Positions 33,758 to 43,164 of a stretch of DNA of 64,000 nt are shown here, piece after piece (position 1 is the stretch's first letter; each line of letters opens with the position of its first letter). The DNA comes from Incurvaria masculella (lineage: Eukaryota; Arthropoda; Insecta; Lepidoptera; Incurvariidae): assembly GCA_946894095.1 (NCBI GenBank), contig OX335665.1, forward strand, positions 5,652,001 through 5,716,000. Direction: 5' to 3'. A program made the translations under genes and the position numbers. The notes under the pieces were generated by a model, which was not told the origin of the DNA, made no database searches, and saw only the letters and a list, made by a program, of their open reading frames with translations.

Positions 33758-35580
33758 TTTATTTCCTCATTTATACAGTAACCGTTTTCTATATAGTACG
33801 CGTAACTTAGAACCAAGAGGAAAAGGGAGCCAACTCAGCTTGTCGCGGGTGGCGTTTTTTGTAAGGGGTAGGTAGGTAATTAATGTAGTAGTTAATGTAA
33901 GTATGGTAGGTATAGTATAGGGTATTATATCTGCAGGGTCGTAGGGTTACACGTGCTAGGTGGTATGCATTGCAAAACGAAGGTCGGAAATTAAAGAAGT
34001 GATATGCTGATATAGTGATATTAAGTTTATTGTAATATAGTATGTACAATGTACAAAATAAGGGAAATAGAATTACATAATCTTAGACTTTATAAAATCA
34101 ACACTTATTGACTGCCAGCTTTCTGGAGGTTCTGGGCACACATCTACCTACTCGAGCCGTTCCCTACTACGTGTAATCTGGGTACTTAGCTTCTAGGATG
34201 TGATGGGTGTCCTCCAGTCTGCTGGCTGAGAGGTGTGCTGCTGACTGTGTTGTTCTCACACGTGAGTCGATGGTGAAGGTGACTCACCGTAGGTGAGGGT
34301 GAAAATGACTAGCAGTCACATCGTGTGTTTTTGTATAAAATGATCTCTTCACTCAATAAAAAGGGAGCGAAGAGTGAGGAAAATGAGGAGAAGAGAGAAG
34401 CAAGAGGCGCTCGTCGCTGCCGTGATGGTGCTCCGGCGCGGTGCCTGAAGCTGAAAAGGGAAAATCCATACTTAGTCGGCGAGCAGACGAGGGAATGTTT
34501 TCCATGGTTGATGGACGATCTTGGGACGAGATATTTTATAAAATGTGGTTTGCTTACTTGTCTAGCGCCTCTCGATGATTATTGGAGTGTTAGCCGGGCC
34601 GATGATCCTTGATATGCTTGTAAGCATTGTTCTCCTGCTGGGTGAACGAATGGGTTAGGACATGGCCGGCATGTTGTGTCAAACTAATGTGTCTATTTTG
34701 TGGAAATACGTATGAGAGATCTAGGCAAGTAGTTAAAAAGGTTAATGATGGGTGCTGAAGGCAGATATTACGACAGATTGCCGCGTGGTCGATCGATTAG
34801 GTTCGATCGACAAAAATGACAATGTCATGAATTTACGATATGGAGTGATAAATGAAATATGTATTGCTTACCTAGGTTAATATTGTTTTTAGTATTTATT
34901 TCAGCGCACTTCTGCGCGAGGTGAGCACTGCCATGGAGGTTATAATAACTCACGCCATTGTTCCTTGAAGGTAGGAAAGGCAGTGACCATTCAGTCTGTC
35001 ATTTGCTCTGATCTTGTAGCGCGCGCCTAGCTGTGTGTTGGTATAGTGTCGTCTCGCTCTGGAATGTATGGGAAATGGCGAGACGCTATGAATTTACAGA
35101 GACGTGCAAACAAATGGAGTATTTGTGGTTATATGATCCGATTTACATCATAGTAACACAAAACTACTATGAGATTTCATTCTGGTTTGATTTTTGTGAA
35201 TGAAACAATCACACAACGTGACAAGCTAACGCACAACAACTCCCTCCCGATGAGAGCGCTGCAGCCACGGAGGATGGAGGTGCTGCAGCTCTGACCTTCC
35301 GTTGGTCCTAACACACTTTTTTATTAGCTATCACCTAAATTAGAATAATAGAGTGCATGGCTAGGCACACAAGCAACAACAATAATCACACAGGCCATAA
35401 ATATATCAATAACAGAGTAAGAACACGCTTTACACATGAATCTACAAAACATAACATTAGGTGAAAAAAAAACAAGAAACAAAAAACTATATCAAAATCT
35501 GATAAGTAACGAACATAATGATATGCTGCCATGGAGGTTATGCTGCTGTATAGATTAGTATTGTATGGCGGCTGACGTTG
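33758..35580. other. Unassigned intronic stretch
   Basis: No supported gene. Contains tgactcaccgtaggtgag (about 34280), related to the inverted-repeat elements near 40018 and 41338. The phrase tgccatggaggttat recurs at 34930 and 35528. Confidence 0.4.
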
Positions 35581-35984
35581 TGAAGTGACGAACAGGTTCT
35601 CAATTCGTCTGTATGTTTTTTTTTTGTGTGTATGTTACTCGATATCGCTGCAAATTTTCAACCGATTTTAACAATTCTTTTTCACATCGGTAGAGTATAT
35701 ATCAGGGGTGGTTCTTACATAACGTTTATGAAAGAACATCACTCCTAATATTGGGAAATACTAAAAAGAGTGAAAAATAAAAACCATCGATTCAATGTTT
35801 TTTAAAACTGTTTTTTTTTCATAAGTACCTATAGATTGGCAAGAACGCTTACAAAAAGATCCTCTTGAAACGTTCCAGTTAATTTTGTCACTTTACAGGA
35901 GTTATCACACGTATGAGACGGCCTCTACCGGTTTCATATTATAGAAGTAATTGTATGTGTTATTGTCAGGGGGTCTACCAATAC

Positions 35985-36576
35985 AAGCGAAAGCAAGAAG
36001 TTCTCGTGTTCGCTTCTGTCAAACTCTATGTAGAAAAAATATAGGCATCTTTTTTTCTATATACAGTTTGAAAGGAGCGAACACGAGAACTTCTCGCTTT
36101 CGCTTCCCTGAGTAGCAAATCGAAAGCGAGTTCACGTGTTCGCTTCTGTCAAACCCTATTATTTAAAAAAATGTAAGCATCTTTTTTTCTATATAGAGTT
36201 TGAGAGAAGCGAACACGAGAACTTCTCGCTTTCGCTTTCCTAAGTAGCAAATCGAAAGCGAGTTCTCGTGTTCGCTTCTGTCAAACCCTATTATTTAAAA
36301 GATGTAGGCATCTTTTTTTCAATCTAGAGTTTGACAGGAGCGAACACGAGAACTTCCCGCTTTCACTTTCCTGAGTAGCAAATCTAAAGCGAGTTCTCGT
36401 GTTCGCTTCTGTCAAACGCTATTATTTAAAAGATGTAGGCATTTTTTTTTCAATATAGAGTTTGACAGGAGCAAACACGAGAACTTCCCGCTTTCACTTT
36501 CCTGAGTAGCAAATCGAAAGCGAGTTCTCGTGTTCGCTTCTGTCAAACCCTTTTATAAAAAAATGTAGGAATCTTT
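35985..36576. repeat. Palindromic tandem array, 131-bp unit
   Basis: About 4.5 units starting near 35991, 36120, 36251, 36383 and 36514. Each pairs gcgagttctcgtgttcgctt with its inverse aagcgaacacgagaacttct around a T-rich spacer, so each unit can fold into a hairpin. Single related units lie at 37150-37260 and 54345-54475. Confidence 0.88.
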
Positions 36577-36869
36577 TTTAGGCTTCCGTACCCAAAAGGT
36601 GAAAACGGAACCCTATTACTAAGCCTCCGCTGTCCGTCCGTCCGTCCGTCCGTCCGTCCGTCTGTCACAGGGCTGTATCTCAGTAACCGTAACAGATAGA
36701 CGGCTGAAATTTTCACAGAGTATGTATTTATTTTGCCGCTATAACAACAAATAGGTAAGATTAAAAAATAATTAAAATTAAAGGGGGCCCCCATACAAAA
36801 ACCTGATTTTTTTGGTACGATGGTACGGAACCCTTCTTGTGTGAGTCCGACTTGCACTTGGTCGGTTTT
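36577..36869 (-). repeat. 300-bp dispersed repeat, inverted copy
   Basis: Carries a perfect TCCG tract (36631-36660) and abuts the palindromic array. Confidence 0.88.
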
Positions 36870-37839
36870 CTAACAGCTTCTTTCGCTGAACAGCCCTTCG
36901 ATGCATCGAAGGATTATAATACGCTCGCACTGGCAAAGCATACTTGTGACAAATGTCTTTGTTTTTATTACCCTTCAAGGTGAGTAAAATTAGTGTGGCC
37001 GGATGACATTTTGATGAATAGGCGCTAATTACTCACCGCTACACCGGCCACTGCTCGAATAAACCCGAGCGACGCGTCCGAATGGGATAATTTAACAGTT
37101 AGCTACGGTACCTGGCTTCGCTCGCCTCGCCCACGATCCGGGTAAAGATGAAGAGAGCGCGAGAAGTTCTCGCAACGAGTAGCTGTCATTCAAAAAAACG
37201 TGTACTATTTTTTTTTCAATTTGGACGATGACAGCTCTTTGAGTACAAGTTCAGGTCTCAGCAGCCATTTAGAACACAAAAAAATACCGACATGATACGA
37301 ATTCGCAGAAGTCGATTTTGTGATGAATAAATAAATCAGTCGAGACCCCTGAGGAGGGAGGTAGAGAGAAGTTGTTCTAAGCAAACTGGGCTTGTGCTAC
37401 ATTACAAGCATAAAATACAAACTTGTGTAGCCAAGCCAGTACACCGTAGCTAGTAGTTTCCTTCGCAGATGAGATCCAGATGTAACTGAGGGCAGATAGC
37501 CATACCTACCTGCTAGAGTTGCGTATGTTTCCCATAAAAAAAATGGGGAATACTTTACAAAAACATTTACAGTCGTATTCAGAGTGAACTGACAAAATCC
37601 TAGTCACAGTGAACGGTCAAGTCTTAATACGAGGATTATCACCGAACTTACCTTACAAAATGCGATTTAGTACGAAGATAATCCGCGTTATACAGTGTAC
37701 TCTGAAACCTACTTTCAGTTTATTACTTTTTTGCTTTATTCCTATGTCTCTTTCATTCTAGTCTCGACATGAATTTGACGGAAAGGGATGACCATGGTTC
37801 GTACTTATCCCGCCCGGCCGTGCGAGCAACGATAAACCG

Positions 37840-38091
37840 GTGCTACTCGGACTCGCACATGAAGGGTTCCGTACCATCAACACCAAAAAATCACGTTTTT
37901 TATATGGGCATATATAACGTTAAATTTTATAATGTTTTTATTTTACCTGTTTCTTCAACACACTCTGTGAAAAGTTCAGCTACCTACCTATTACGGTTCA
38001 TGAGATACAGCCCTGTGACAGACAGACGGACGGACAGGGAGCCTTAGTAATAGTGTTCCCATTTCACTCTTTGGGTACGGCACCCTAAAAA
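37840..38091 (+). repeat. 300-bp dispersed repeat, 5'-truncated
   Basis: Starts in the middle of the head (ctactcggactcgcac) and ends normally. Confidence 0.82.
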
Positions 38092-38699
38092 TTTACAACT
38101 AGGATGTACAGCATGCGTGCTGAATTTTAATGGTTTTGACAGCTCAGAATGTATTAAACTGACAGATCATATCGCGGTAGCAATTTAAGAAGCACGCTGC
38201 AATGTTTCAGTGCTCGCACTGCCCTTTGGCAACCTTTGGTGGCATCAGTAGCATGCCATTGGTAATTGATAAAATATGACACATCCGAGTGCAGTGGATG
38301 TTGCAGTGCTGTCAATGGATGATGACTACATCTCCATCCAGTTGACCTATTCTTGAAATTCCGTGCTTAGGAATCAGAAACATTTTAGCAGTTGTAAAAT
38401 CGATTTTCTTGACGAAAAGTTTCCGGACTACGGTATTTCAATTATTTAAGGTTTTCCGCATATATTCCAAAAATCGCTTTTAGAGCCGCTATAAAAGCGG
38501 TTTTCTTGGCTGAAAGCATCGATATGCTGAAAGATACCTGATTCCTGAGCACGTATATACAGGAATAGGCCCATAGTTCAATGTAGTCGTGCATTACAAG
38601 GAAGGCCCTGGCCGGCATGAAGACTGAGCTTCCTTATATCATTACAGTATTATACATTCATTTCCAGCTCCATAAAAAAAACACGTAGGAATAACTGAG

Positions 38700-39110
38700 A
38701 TACTCCATATGTTCATCGCCAATATCTGCATCGCTACCATCTGCCTCACCAATATCTGCATCGCCAATATCTCCATCGCCGGCAAGGCATCTGCGGCCCG
38801 GCGGCAGGTCCGTAGCCAGCGACGAAGCTGCGTCTGGGCTGTAGATGCCTCGCCAAGGAGGTTCCCATAAATGCTCTCCAATATCTGCATCGCCAATATC
38901 TCCATCGCCGGCAAGGCATCTGCGGCCCGGCGGCAGGTCCGTAGCCAGCGACGAAGCTGCGTCTGGGCTGTAGAAGCCTCGCCAAGGAGGTGCCCATAAA
39001 TGCTCTCCAATATCTGCATCGCCAATATATGACCGCAGCTCCGAAGGCGTATATGTGTCGACAAACACTGGAGGCGCAGATGCGTCGCCAAAGTGGGTGA
39101 GGTGTGGGGA
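38700..39110 (-). repeat. GGCGATG minisatellite block with 129-bp tandem duplication
   Basis: Repeats of ATCGCCAATATCTGC with two copies of a 129-bp unit (38759 and 38888). The minus strand has three overlapping open frames because the unit is divisible by three and poor in stops, not because it codes. Confidence 0.8.
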
Positions 39111-39126
39111 TGTGTAAGTAAGAATG

Positions 39127-39200
39127 GGTTAGGTTACGTTAGTTAGGTTAGGTTGGGTTAGGTTAGGTTAGGTGTGATTCGGTTAGGTTAGGTTTGGATT
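39127..39200 (+). repeat. Interstitial TTAGG telomere-type repeats
   Basis: Imperfect TTAGG units (gggttaggttacgttagtta ...), the insect telomere motif. Confidence 0.85.
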
Positions 39201-39284
39201 AATATCCCGCCCCGCCATACGCTTTCGCACCCCCACGTATAGCGGCGACGGATCTACGAAGGATCCGCAGCTGCATCGCCAGCT

Positions 39285-39765
39285 ATGTATCTGCGGCTGA
39301 ACCGCAGATGGGTAGCCGGCGATGGAAACATTGGCGATGCATATGTTGGCGATGCAGATGTTGGAGATGAATATATGGAGCACCTCCTTGGACGACGCTT
39401 TTGCGGCCAAGCCGCAGCTCCATCGCTGGCGACGGACTTACGGCCAGGCCGCAGGTGCCTCGCCGGCGATCTACCATCGACAAAATAAGTCCAGTAGCAC
39501 CCAACTGTCGGGTTTGTTTTGCAAATGTGGCGTGCCCCGTCCCCCGACGACCGGTTTTCAGACGGGACGTCTCAACGCAACCCGCGCGGACAGTGCGATC
39601 CCCTCCTACCGCTTCACCTCCGCGCGCTTCAAAGCAATCGATCTGCGAAGTGCTACTGGACTTTGAACGCGACTATACATATATACATATGGGCGATGCA
39701 TGTACTGGCGATGAAGCTTGGCGACGGAGATATTGGCGATGTAAATGCAGGGCATCAATAATTGA
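39285..39765 (+). repeat. GGCGATG minisatellite blocks before homeobox exon 2
   Basis: cattggcgatgcatatgttg and similar units at 39325-39375 and 39685-39765, in the opposite orientation to those at 38700-39110. Confidence 0.7.
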
Positions 39766-39806
39766 TAATACCGAACTAACGAATTCCCTCTTGCTCTACT
39801 CTACAG

Positions 39807-39976
39807 GCAGCAGCGGGGGCGGCGGTGCGGGGGGAGGCGGGCGCGGCAAGCGAGCGCGCACTGCATTCAGCGCGCAGCAGATCAAGAGTCTCGAGGGAGA
39901 GTTCGAGAAGAACCGATACCTGAGTGTGGCAGCGCGCGGCCGCCTGGCCCGCCAGCTGCGGCTCACCGAGACGCAG
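39807..39976 (+). CDS. lms: Homeobox gene exon 2 (Gly-rich linker and homeodomain helices 1-2)
   Basis: The acceptor is ctctactctacag (to 39806) and the donor is CAG|GTAACC. The exon codes for residues 125-181: a run of glycines, then homeodomain positions 1-44 beginning GKRARTAF. The core residues R5, F8, L16, F20 and L40 are all present. The exon breaks after Gln44, between homeodomain positions 44 and 45, a classic intron site in NK-like homeobox genes. The exon is GC-rich compared with its surroundings. Upstream, DNA full of GGCGATG-type repeats runs to within about 40 bp of the exon. Downstream, a small inverted-repeat element lies in the next intron. Confidence 0.93.
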
Positions 39977-40011
39977 GTAACCTCGAGCAGCATATATACT
40001 CAGGAAGTCGA

Positions 40012-40195
40012 CTCATGAGATTCTCACCTGTGTGTCACCGGTGACTCACCGGTGAGGCACAACAGAAGTCACCCTAGTGTTGTCCCTTTCTAATTATTCT
40101 AATTCTAGTGCGACAACACTAACATAACATTTGATGTTTGTACGGAAGCGTTGTGACTCACTGGTGAGTCACCGGTGACCCGGCCTTGTTATATC
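40012..40195. mobile_element. Small inverted-repeat element in homeobox intron 2
   Basis: ctcacctgtgtgtcaccggt ... on the left and gtgagtcaccggtgaccc on the right. The inner gtgttgtccc/gcgacaacac also pairs. A related inverted segment lies at 41330-41378. Confidence 0.55.
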
Positions 40196-40532
40196 CTCAC
40201 TCAAACTTGCCATGCGTTTTCTCAGTTATATGCCAATGCAAAATATCGGTCGACTCACGTTTTGAAATGTGGAGTTTTTTTCGCAAAACATTTGAGATCA
40301 AGTTAATATTTTTCATACGTGGACGTTGATTTAGATTGATTGTCCTTTCGTGCACACCGGCTAGGTAATAAACAAAGGTAACCCCAGATGGCATACAGTA
40401 TTATGAAGTGCACAGTCCGCGTGATGCCCTAATAAAATGAGCATACATTTATTAATGGACTGAGGTACCCAGTCGCATGTCCGCAGACTTTCGATTAACG
40501 ATACACCTAACCCAAACTCTCTCTGATCACAG

Positions 40533-41021
40533 ATCAAAATCTGGTTTCAAAACCGGCGCACGAAATGGAAGCGGAAATATACCAACGACGTCGAACTTCT
40601 CGCTCAGCAATACTACAGCAGTCTCGGAGTCATAGCGCCGAGACCCATGTTCGTCGGTGACCGCCTATGGATCTTCAATTGCCCCAGCCGTCTTCCACCA
40701 ACGCAGCAACAGCAATGGACCAAATCCCTCACAAACATCGCCCACCCGAACCTAAACAGGACCTACAAGCCAGAAATGCCCCAGTATCAAGTGCCGCTGC
40801 CGAACGATCGACTGCCGAATTATATGGGCCCCAGTTTGGCAGGCGCTTCGAACGTCAGAGTGACAGCGGCGCGCTACCCGCGAGAGCCATTCTTCAATCA
40901 GCTGCAGGGCATTCACAGAAATGTGGAGGCCGCGTTCAAGGACAGCGTTTTGGAGCAACAACGGGGCGGAGGGGAGAATGTTAATCACTTGAGAAGACTG
41001 GAAGAAAATTTTAGTATTTAA
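40533..41021 (+). CDS. lms: Homeobox gene exon 3 (recognition helix and C-terminus)
   Basis: The acceptor is ctctgatcacag (to 40532). The exon opens with homeodomain residues 45-60, IKIWFQNRRTKWKRKY, carrying the invariant W48, F49, N51 and R53. Gln50 predicts binding to TAAT-type sites. Directly after it comes a block with LLAQQYYSSLG and RPMFVGDRLW, which looks conserved and diagnostic. I recall a similar block after the homeodomain of Drosophila lms, but could not check. The rest is Pro/Gln/Asn-rich and ends FSI with TAA at 41019-41021. It is 162 residues and the last exon. The neighbouring galectin gene ends on the opposite strand 552 bp away, so the two genes converge. Confidence 0.93.
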   Translation: MKIWFQNRRTKWKRKYTNDVELLAQQYYSSLGVIAPRPMFVGDRLWIFNCPSRLPPTQQQQWTKSLTNIAHPNLNRTYKPEMPQYQVPLPNDRLPNYMGPSLAGASNVRVTAARYPREPFFNQLQGIHRNVEAAFKDSVLEQQRGGGENVNHLRRLEENFSI

Positions 41022-41329
41022 GACGCCGCTGTTATATATGTTAACAAGTTTGTTGTCGATTCTATGCATAAATGGCATCACCGTAACCTCCGAACATTGG
41101 ACTTTGACCCACATATTTTTTTATTACTAATGCCAATGCCTACCTGTGGCGTTTACTTTAATGCGCTCCGACAATACAAAATAGTATTTTTGCACATTGG
41201 GATTGTTTAAAATTCAAGATACTTTAATGAAATGTTTTTATGTATAACTGCGTGTTTTAATTAGCTTTTGTTGGGGTTCGTTTACTTTGGTTCAAAGTAA
41301 CAGTTTCCATTAAACTTTGAGTACGAAAG

Positions 41330-41490
41330 CGTTGTGACTCACCGGTGACTCACAGGTGAGAATCTCATGAGTAGACCCCCTTCAAACGACGTGTCTGGTC
41401 AGCCGGTATGTTTCTCGCAGCCCCCCATAAAAGTTCGAAATCCAGTTGGGTGTCGTTAGGCGCCACTTATATGAGGGCCTGCCGTTCACA
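41330..41490. repeat. Inverted GGTGACTC segment and jockey-like 3' fragment
   Basis: 41330-41378 is inverse to 40012-40055. 41395-41490 (cagccggtatgtttctcgca ...) matches the 3' end of the jockey-like LINE weakly. Both lie between the convergent gene ends. Confidence 0.55.
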
Positions 41491-41573
41491 AACCTTCAGA
41501 AAAGGCAAAATAAATTAAATAAAACTGAACAAAAGAACTCAACAAACTTATGTATAAACTACACAATATAAAT

Positions 41574-41856
41574 TCAAAATCTCCGCTTGGTCCGCCTCGT
41601 CTTTGTCACGAAGTTGCACACGTGCTGGAATGGCGCGCGCGCCTTCGTGTAGAACGAGTCGCGCTTGCGGCAGGCGCGGTCGGCGCTCGACGCGCCCGTC
41701 GACGCGCGATGCGACAGCGCCGAGCACGAGTCGCGCGCCGTCAGCGTCGCCTCCGTGTCGCGCCGCAGCAGCCCGCTCGAGCGCGAGCTGCCGCTCGTCG
41801 AGCGCTGCGGCCGGGGGCGCTCGTTCGCGCACGTTGACGCGCGGTTGCGCGAGCGG
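41574..41856 (-). CDS. Galectin gene last coding exon (Ser/Arg-rich tail)
   Basis: 283 nt with acceptor gccttttgcgttcgcag and stop TGA at 41574-41576. It adds 93 residues rich in Ser, Arg, Thr and Ala, with heavy use of codons ending in G or C (tcg, gcg, cgc) and a basic end (TKTRRTKRRF). Another open frame runs through the same DNA on this strand, but only this one fits the incoming splice phase and ends close to the homeobox gene's 3' end. No domain is recognised. A nuclear or RNA-binding role could be imagined from the basic tail but is not shown. Confidence 0.6.
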
Positions 41857-41918
41857 CTGCGAACGCAAAAGGCTCGTATGGGTGCCCTGCATCTACAACG
41901 CCAATATCTCCGTCGCCA

Positions 41919-42060
41919 CCTAACCTAACCTAACCAAACCTAATCCAACCTAACCTAATGTAATCAAACCTAACCAAACCTAACCTAACCTAACCTAACT
42001 AAACCAAACCAAACCATACCTAACCTAACCTAACTAACATAACCTCACCTTAATTAACTC
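41919..42060 (-). repeat. Interstitial TTAGG (CCTAA) repeats
   Basis: About 140 bp of degenerate CCTAA units, the inverse of the tract at 39127-39200, within the last galectin intron. Confidence 0.85.
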
Positions 42061-42089
42061 AACCTAATTTACATATCACCATACCCACT

Positions 42090-42420
42090 TTGGCGAGGCA
42101 CCTTCCCCTCCAGTTTTTGGCGACGCATATGCGTCTCCGGTCGTTGGCGACGGATCTGCGCCTTGCTGTAGCTCCGTCGCTGGCGATAGAGAAATTGGCG
42201 ATGCAAATGGGTGCCCTAAATCTACATCTTCATCGCCAATATGTGCATCGCAAACATATGCATCGCCAATATCTTCATCGCCGGTGAGGTATCTGCGGTC
42301 GGGCCGCACGCACGTCGCCAATGACGGAGCTGCGGCTGGACCGCTTCTTGAATATCTGCATCGCCAATATATGTATCGCCAATATCTCCTTCGCTGGCGA
42401 GAGGCCGGCAACCTTTTGTG
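42090..42420. repeat. GGCGATG minisatellite block
   Basis: tcatcgccaatatgtgcatc-type units, sharing words such as gatctgcggc and catcgccaatat with 38700-39480. Confidence 0.75.
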
Positions 42421-42803
42421 TGCTCTTCAATGGAGCAATAGCTTATAACTTCCTATTTTAAGGGAGTTATAGGAGAAATAGTGACGAAAGATTGTGACGC
42501 CATCTACATAGGCCGTTCTGACATGTCGCAAGTTGCATTATTTCTGTGCTAACAGCTGACAGAGTGGAGGGGGATCAACGCCAACCTGCGTTCCTTCTAT
42601 CGCCGTCGATGCCTAGGTAGCATAGATTCTCCTACCAACAGATTAATACGTGTAAAAATTCAATAAAACAAAAGAACAAAAGCAAAAAAATATGAATTGA
42701 GATAACTATAACGATGAGTTAAAAAATATTCGTCTTTGATGACGTTCTTGGTTAATGTGATGGGGCCCAGAGAGCGTCAGTCCGTCAATCAATGGAAATA
42801 TAC

Positions 42804-42907
42804 CTGCGAGCGGATTCCAGGTTGATCGGAGGTGGCATCGGTTGCTGCGACATATGGGGAGGAGGAGGGCCTTGCGGCAGCGAGCTGTTCTCCCGGGGGG
42901 CACCGAA
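42804..42907 (-). CDS. Galectin gene Pro-rich exon
   Basis: 104 nt with acceptor ttttccgttttctacag and donor CGCAG|GTATAT. It codes for 34 residues plus two bases. The peptide starts FGAPRENSSLPQG and is rich in Pro, Gln and Met (PPPPHMSQQPMPPP). It enters in phase 0 and leaves with AG, which the next exon completes to a Ser codon. It matches no domain and looks like a flexible linker after the lectin fold. Confidence 0.68.
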
Positions 42908-43164
42908 CTGTAGAAAACGGAAAAATATGAATTTTGTTCGGGTAGTAGAAATATATAATGGCAGTTGTCCCACGCGGAATTTGAACTAAGCGAATTATCT
43001 CGACACTTGCCCGCACATCTAGAATCAGTATCTCTGGTATTGGTATAACTCTTGGTTTATATTAAGATTAGATATGGCAGTAGAAGTCATCAATCAATCA
43101 GCATGCCTGCATGTATACTATATAATATACGTCAACACAGTGCCCCTCAACGTTAGCACAACGT

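Larger units (their letters stand above)
7073..39806 (+). other. Giant first intron of the homeobox gene
   Basis: 32.7 kb between canonical GTAAGG and ACAG. Nearly all recognisable content is mobile DNA, listed separately. Stretches with nothing identified include 7073-7889, 8275-10097, 13190-13251, 19060-20080, 21800-22796, 23160-23860, 24290-25085, 33760-35580 and 37150-37840. Confidence 0.7.
6700..41021 (+). other. lms: Gene span: NK-like homeobox gene, three coding exons
   Basis: Span of a transcription-factor gene built from three exons: 6700-7072, 39807-39976 and 40533-41021. Exon 1 ends one base into a codon (G, then gtaagg). Exon 2 opens with the two bases GC that complete Gly. Exon 2 ends in phase 0 and exon 3 starts in phase 0. 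The total is 1032 nt, giving 343 aa and a stop. The 32.7-kb first intron is almost entirely mobile DNA. The join of exon 1 to exon 2 is inferred from strand, phase, the EH1 motif (which normally accompanies NK-like homeodomains) and the absence of any other candidate between them. The symbol is tentative: the homeodomain and the block after it (RPMFVGDRLW) resemble Drosophila lms/CG13424 from memory. Confidence 0.8.

Noticed and set aside
41548..41892. Open frame MQGTHTSLL... as a separate gene
   Set aside because: Same strand but wrong frame. The frame used in the galectin model fits the splice phase and reads into a stop.
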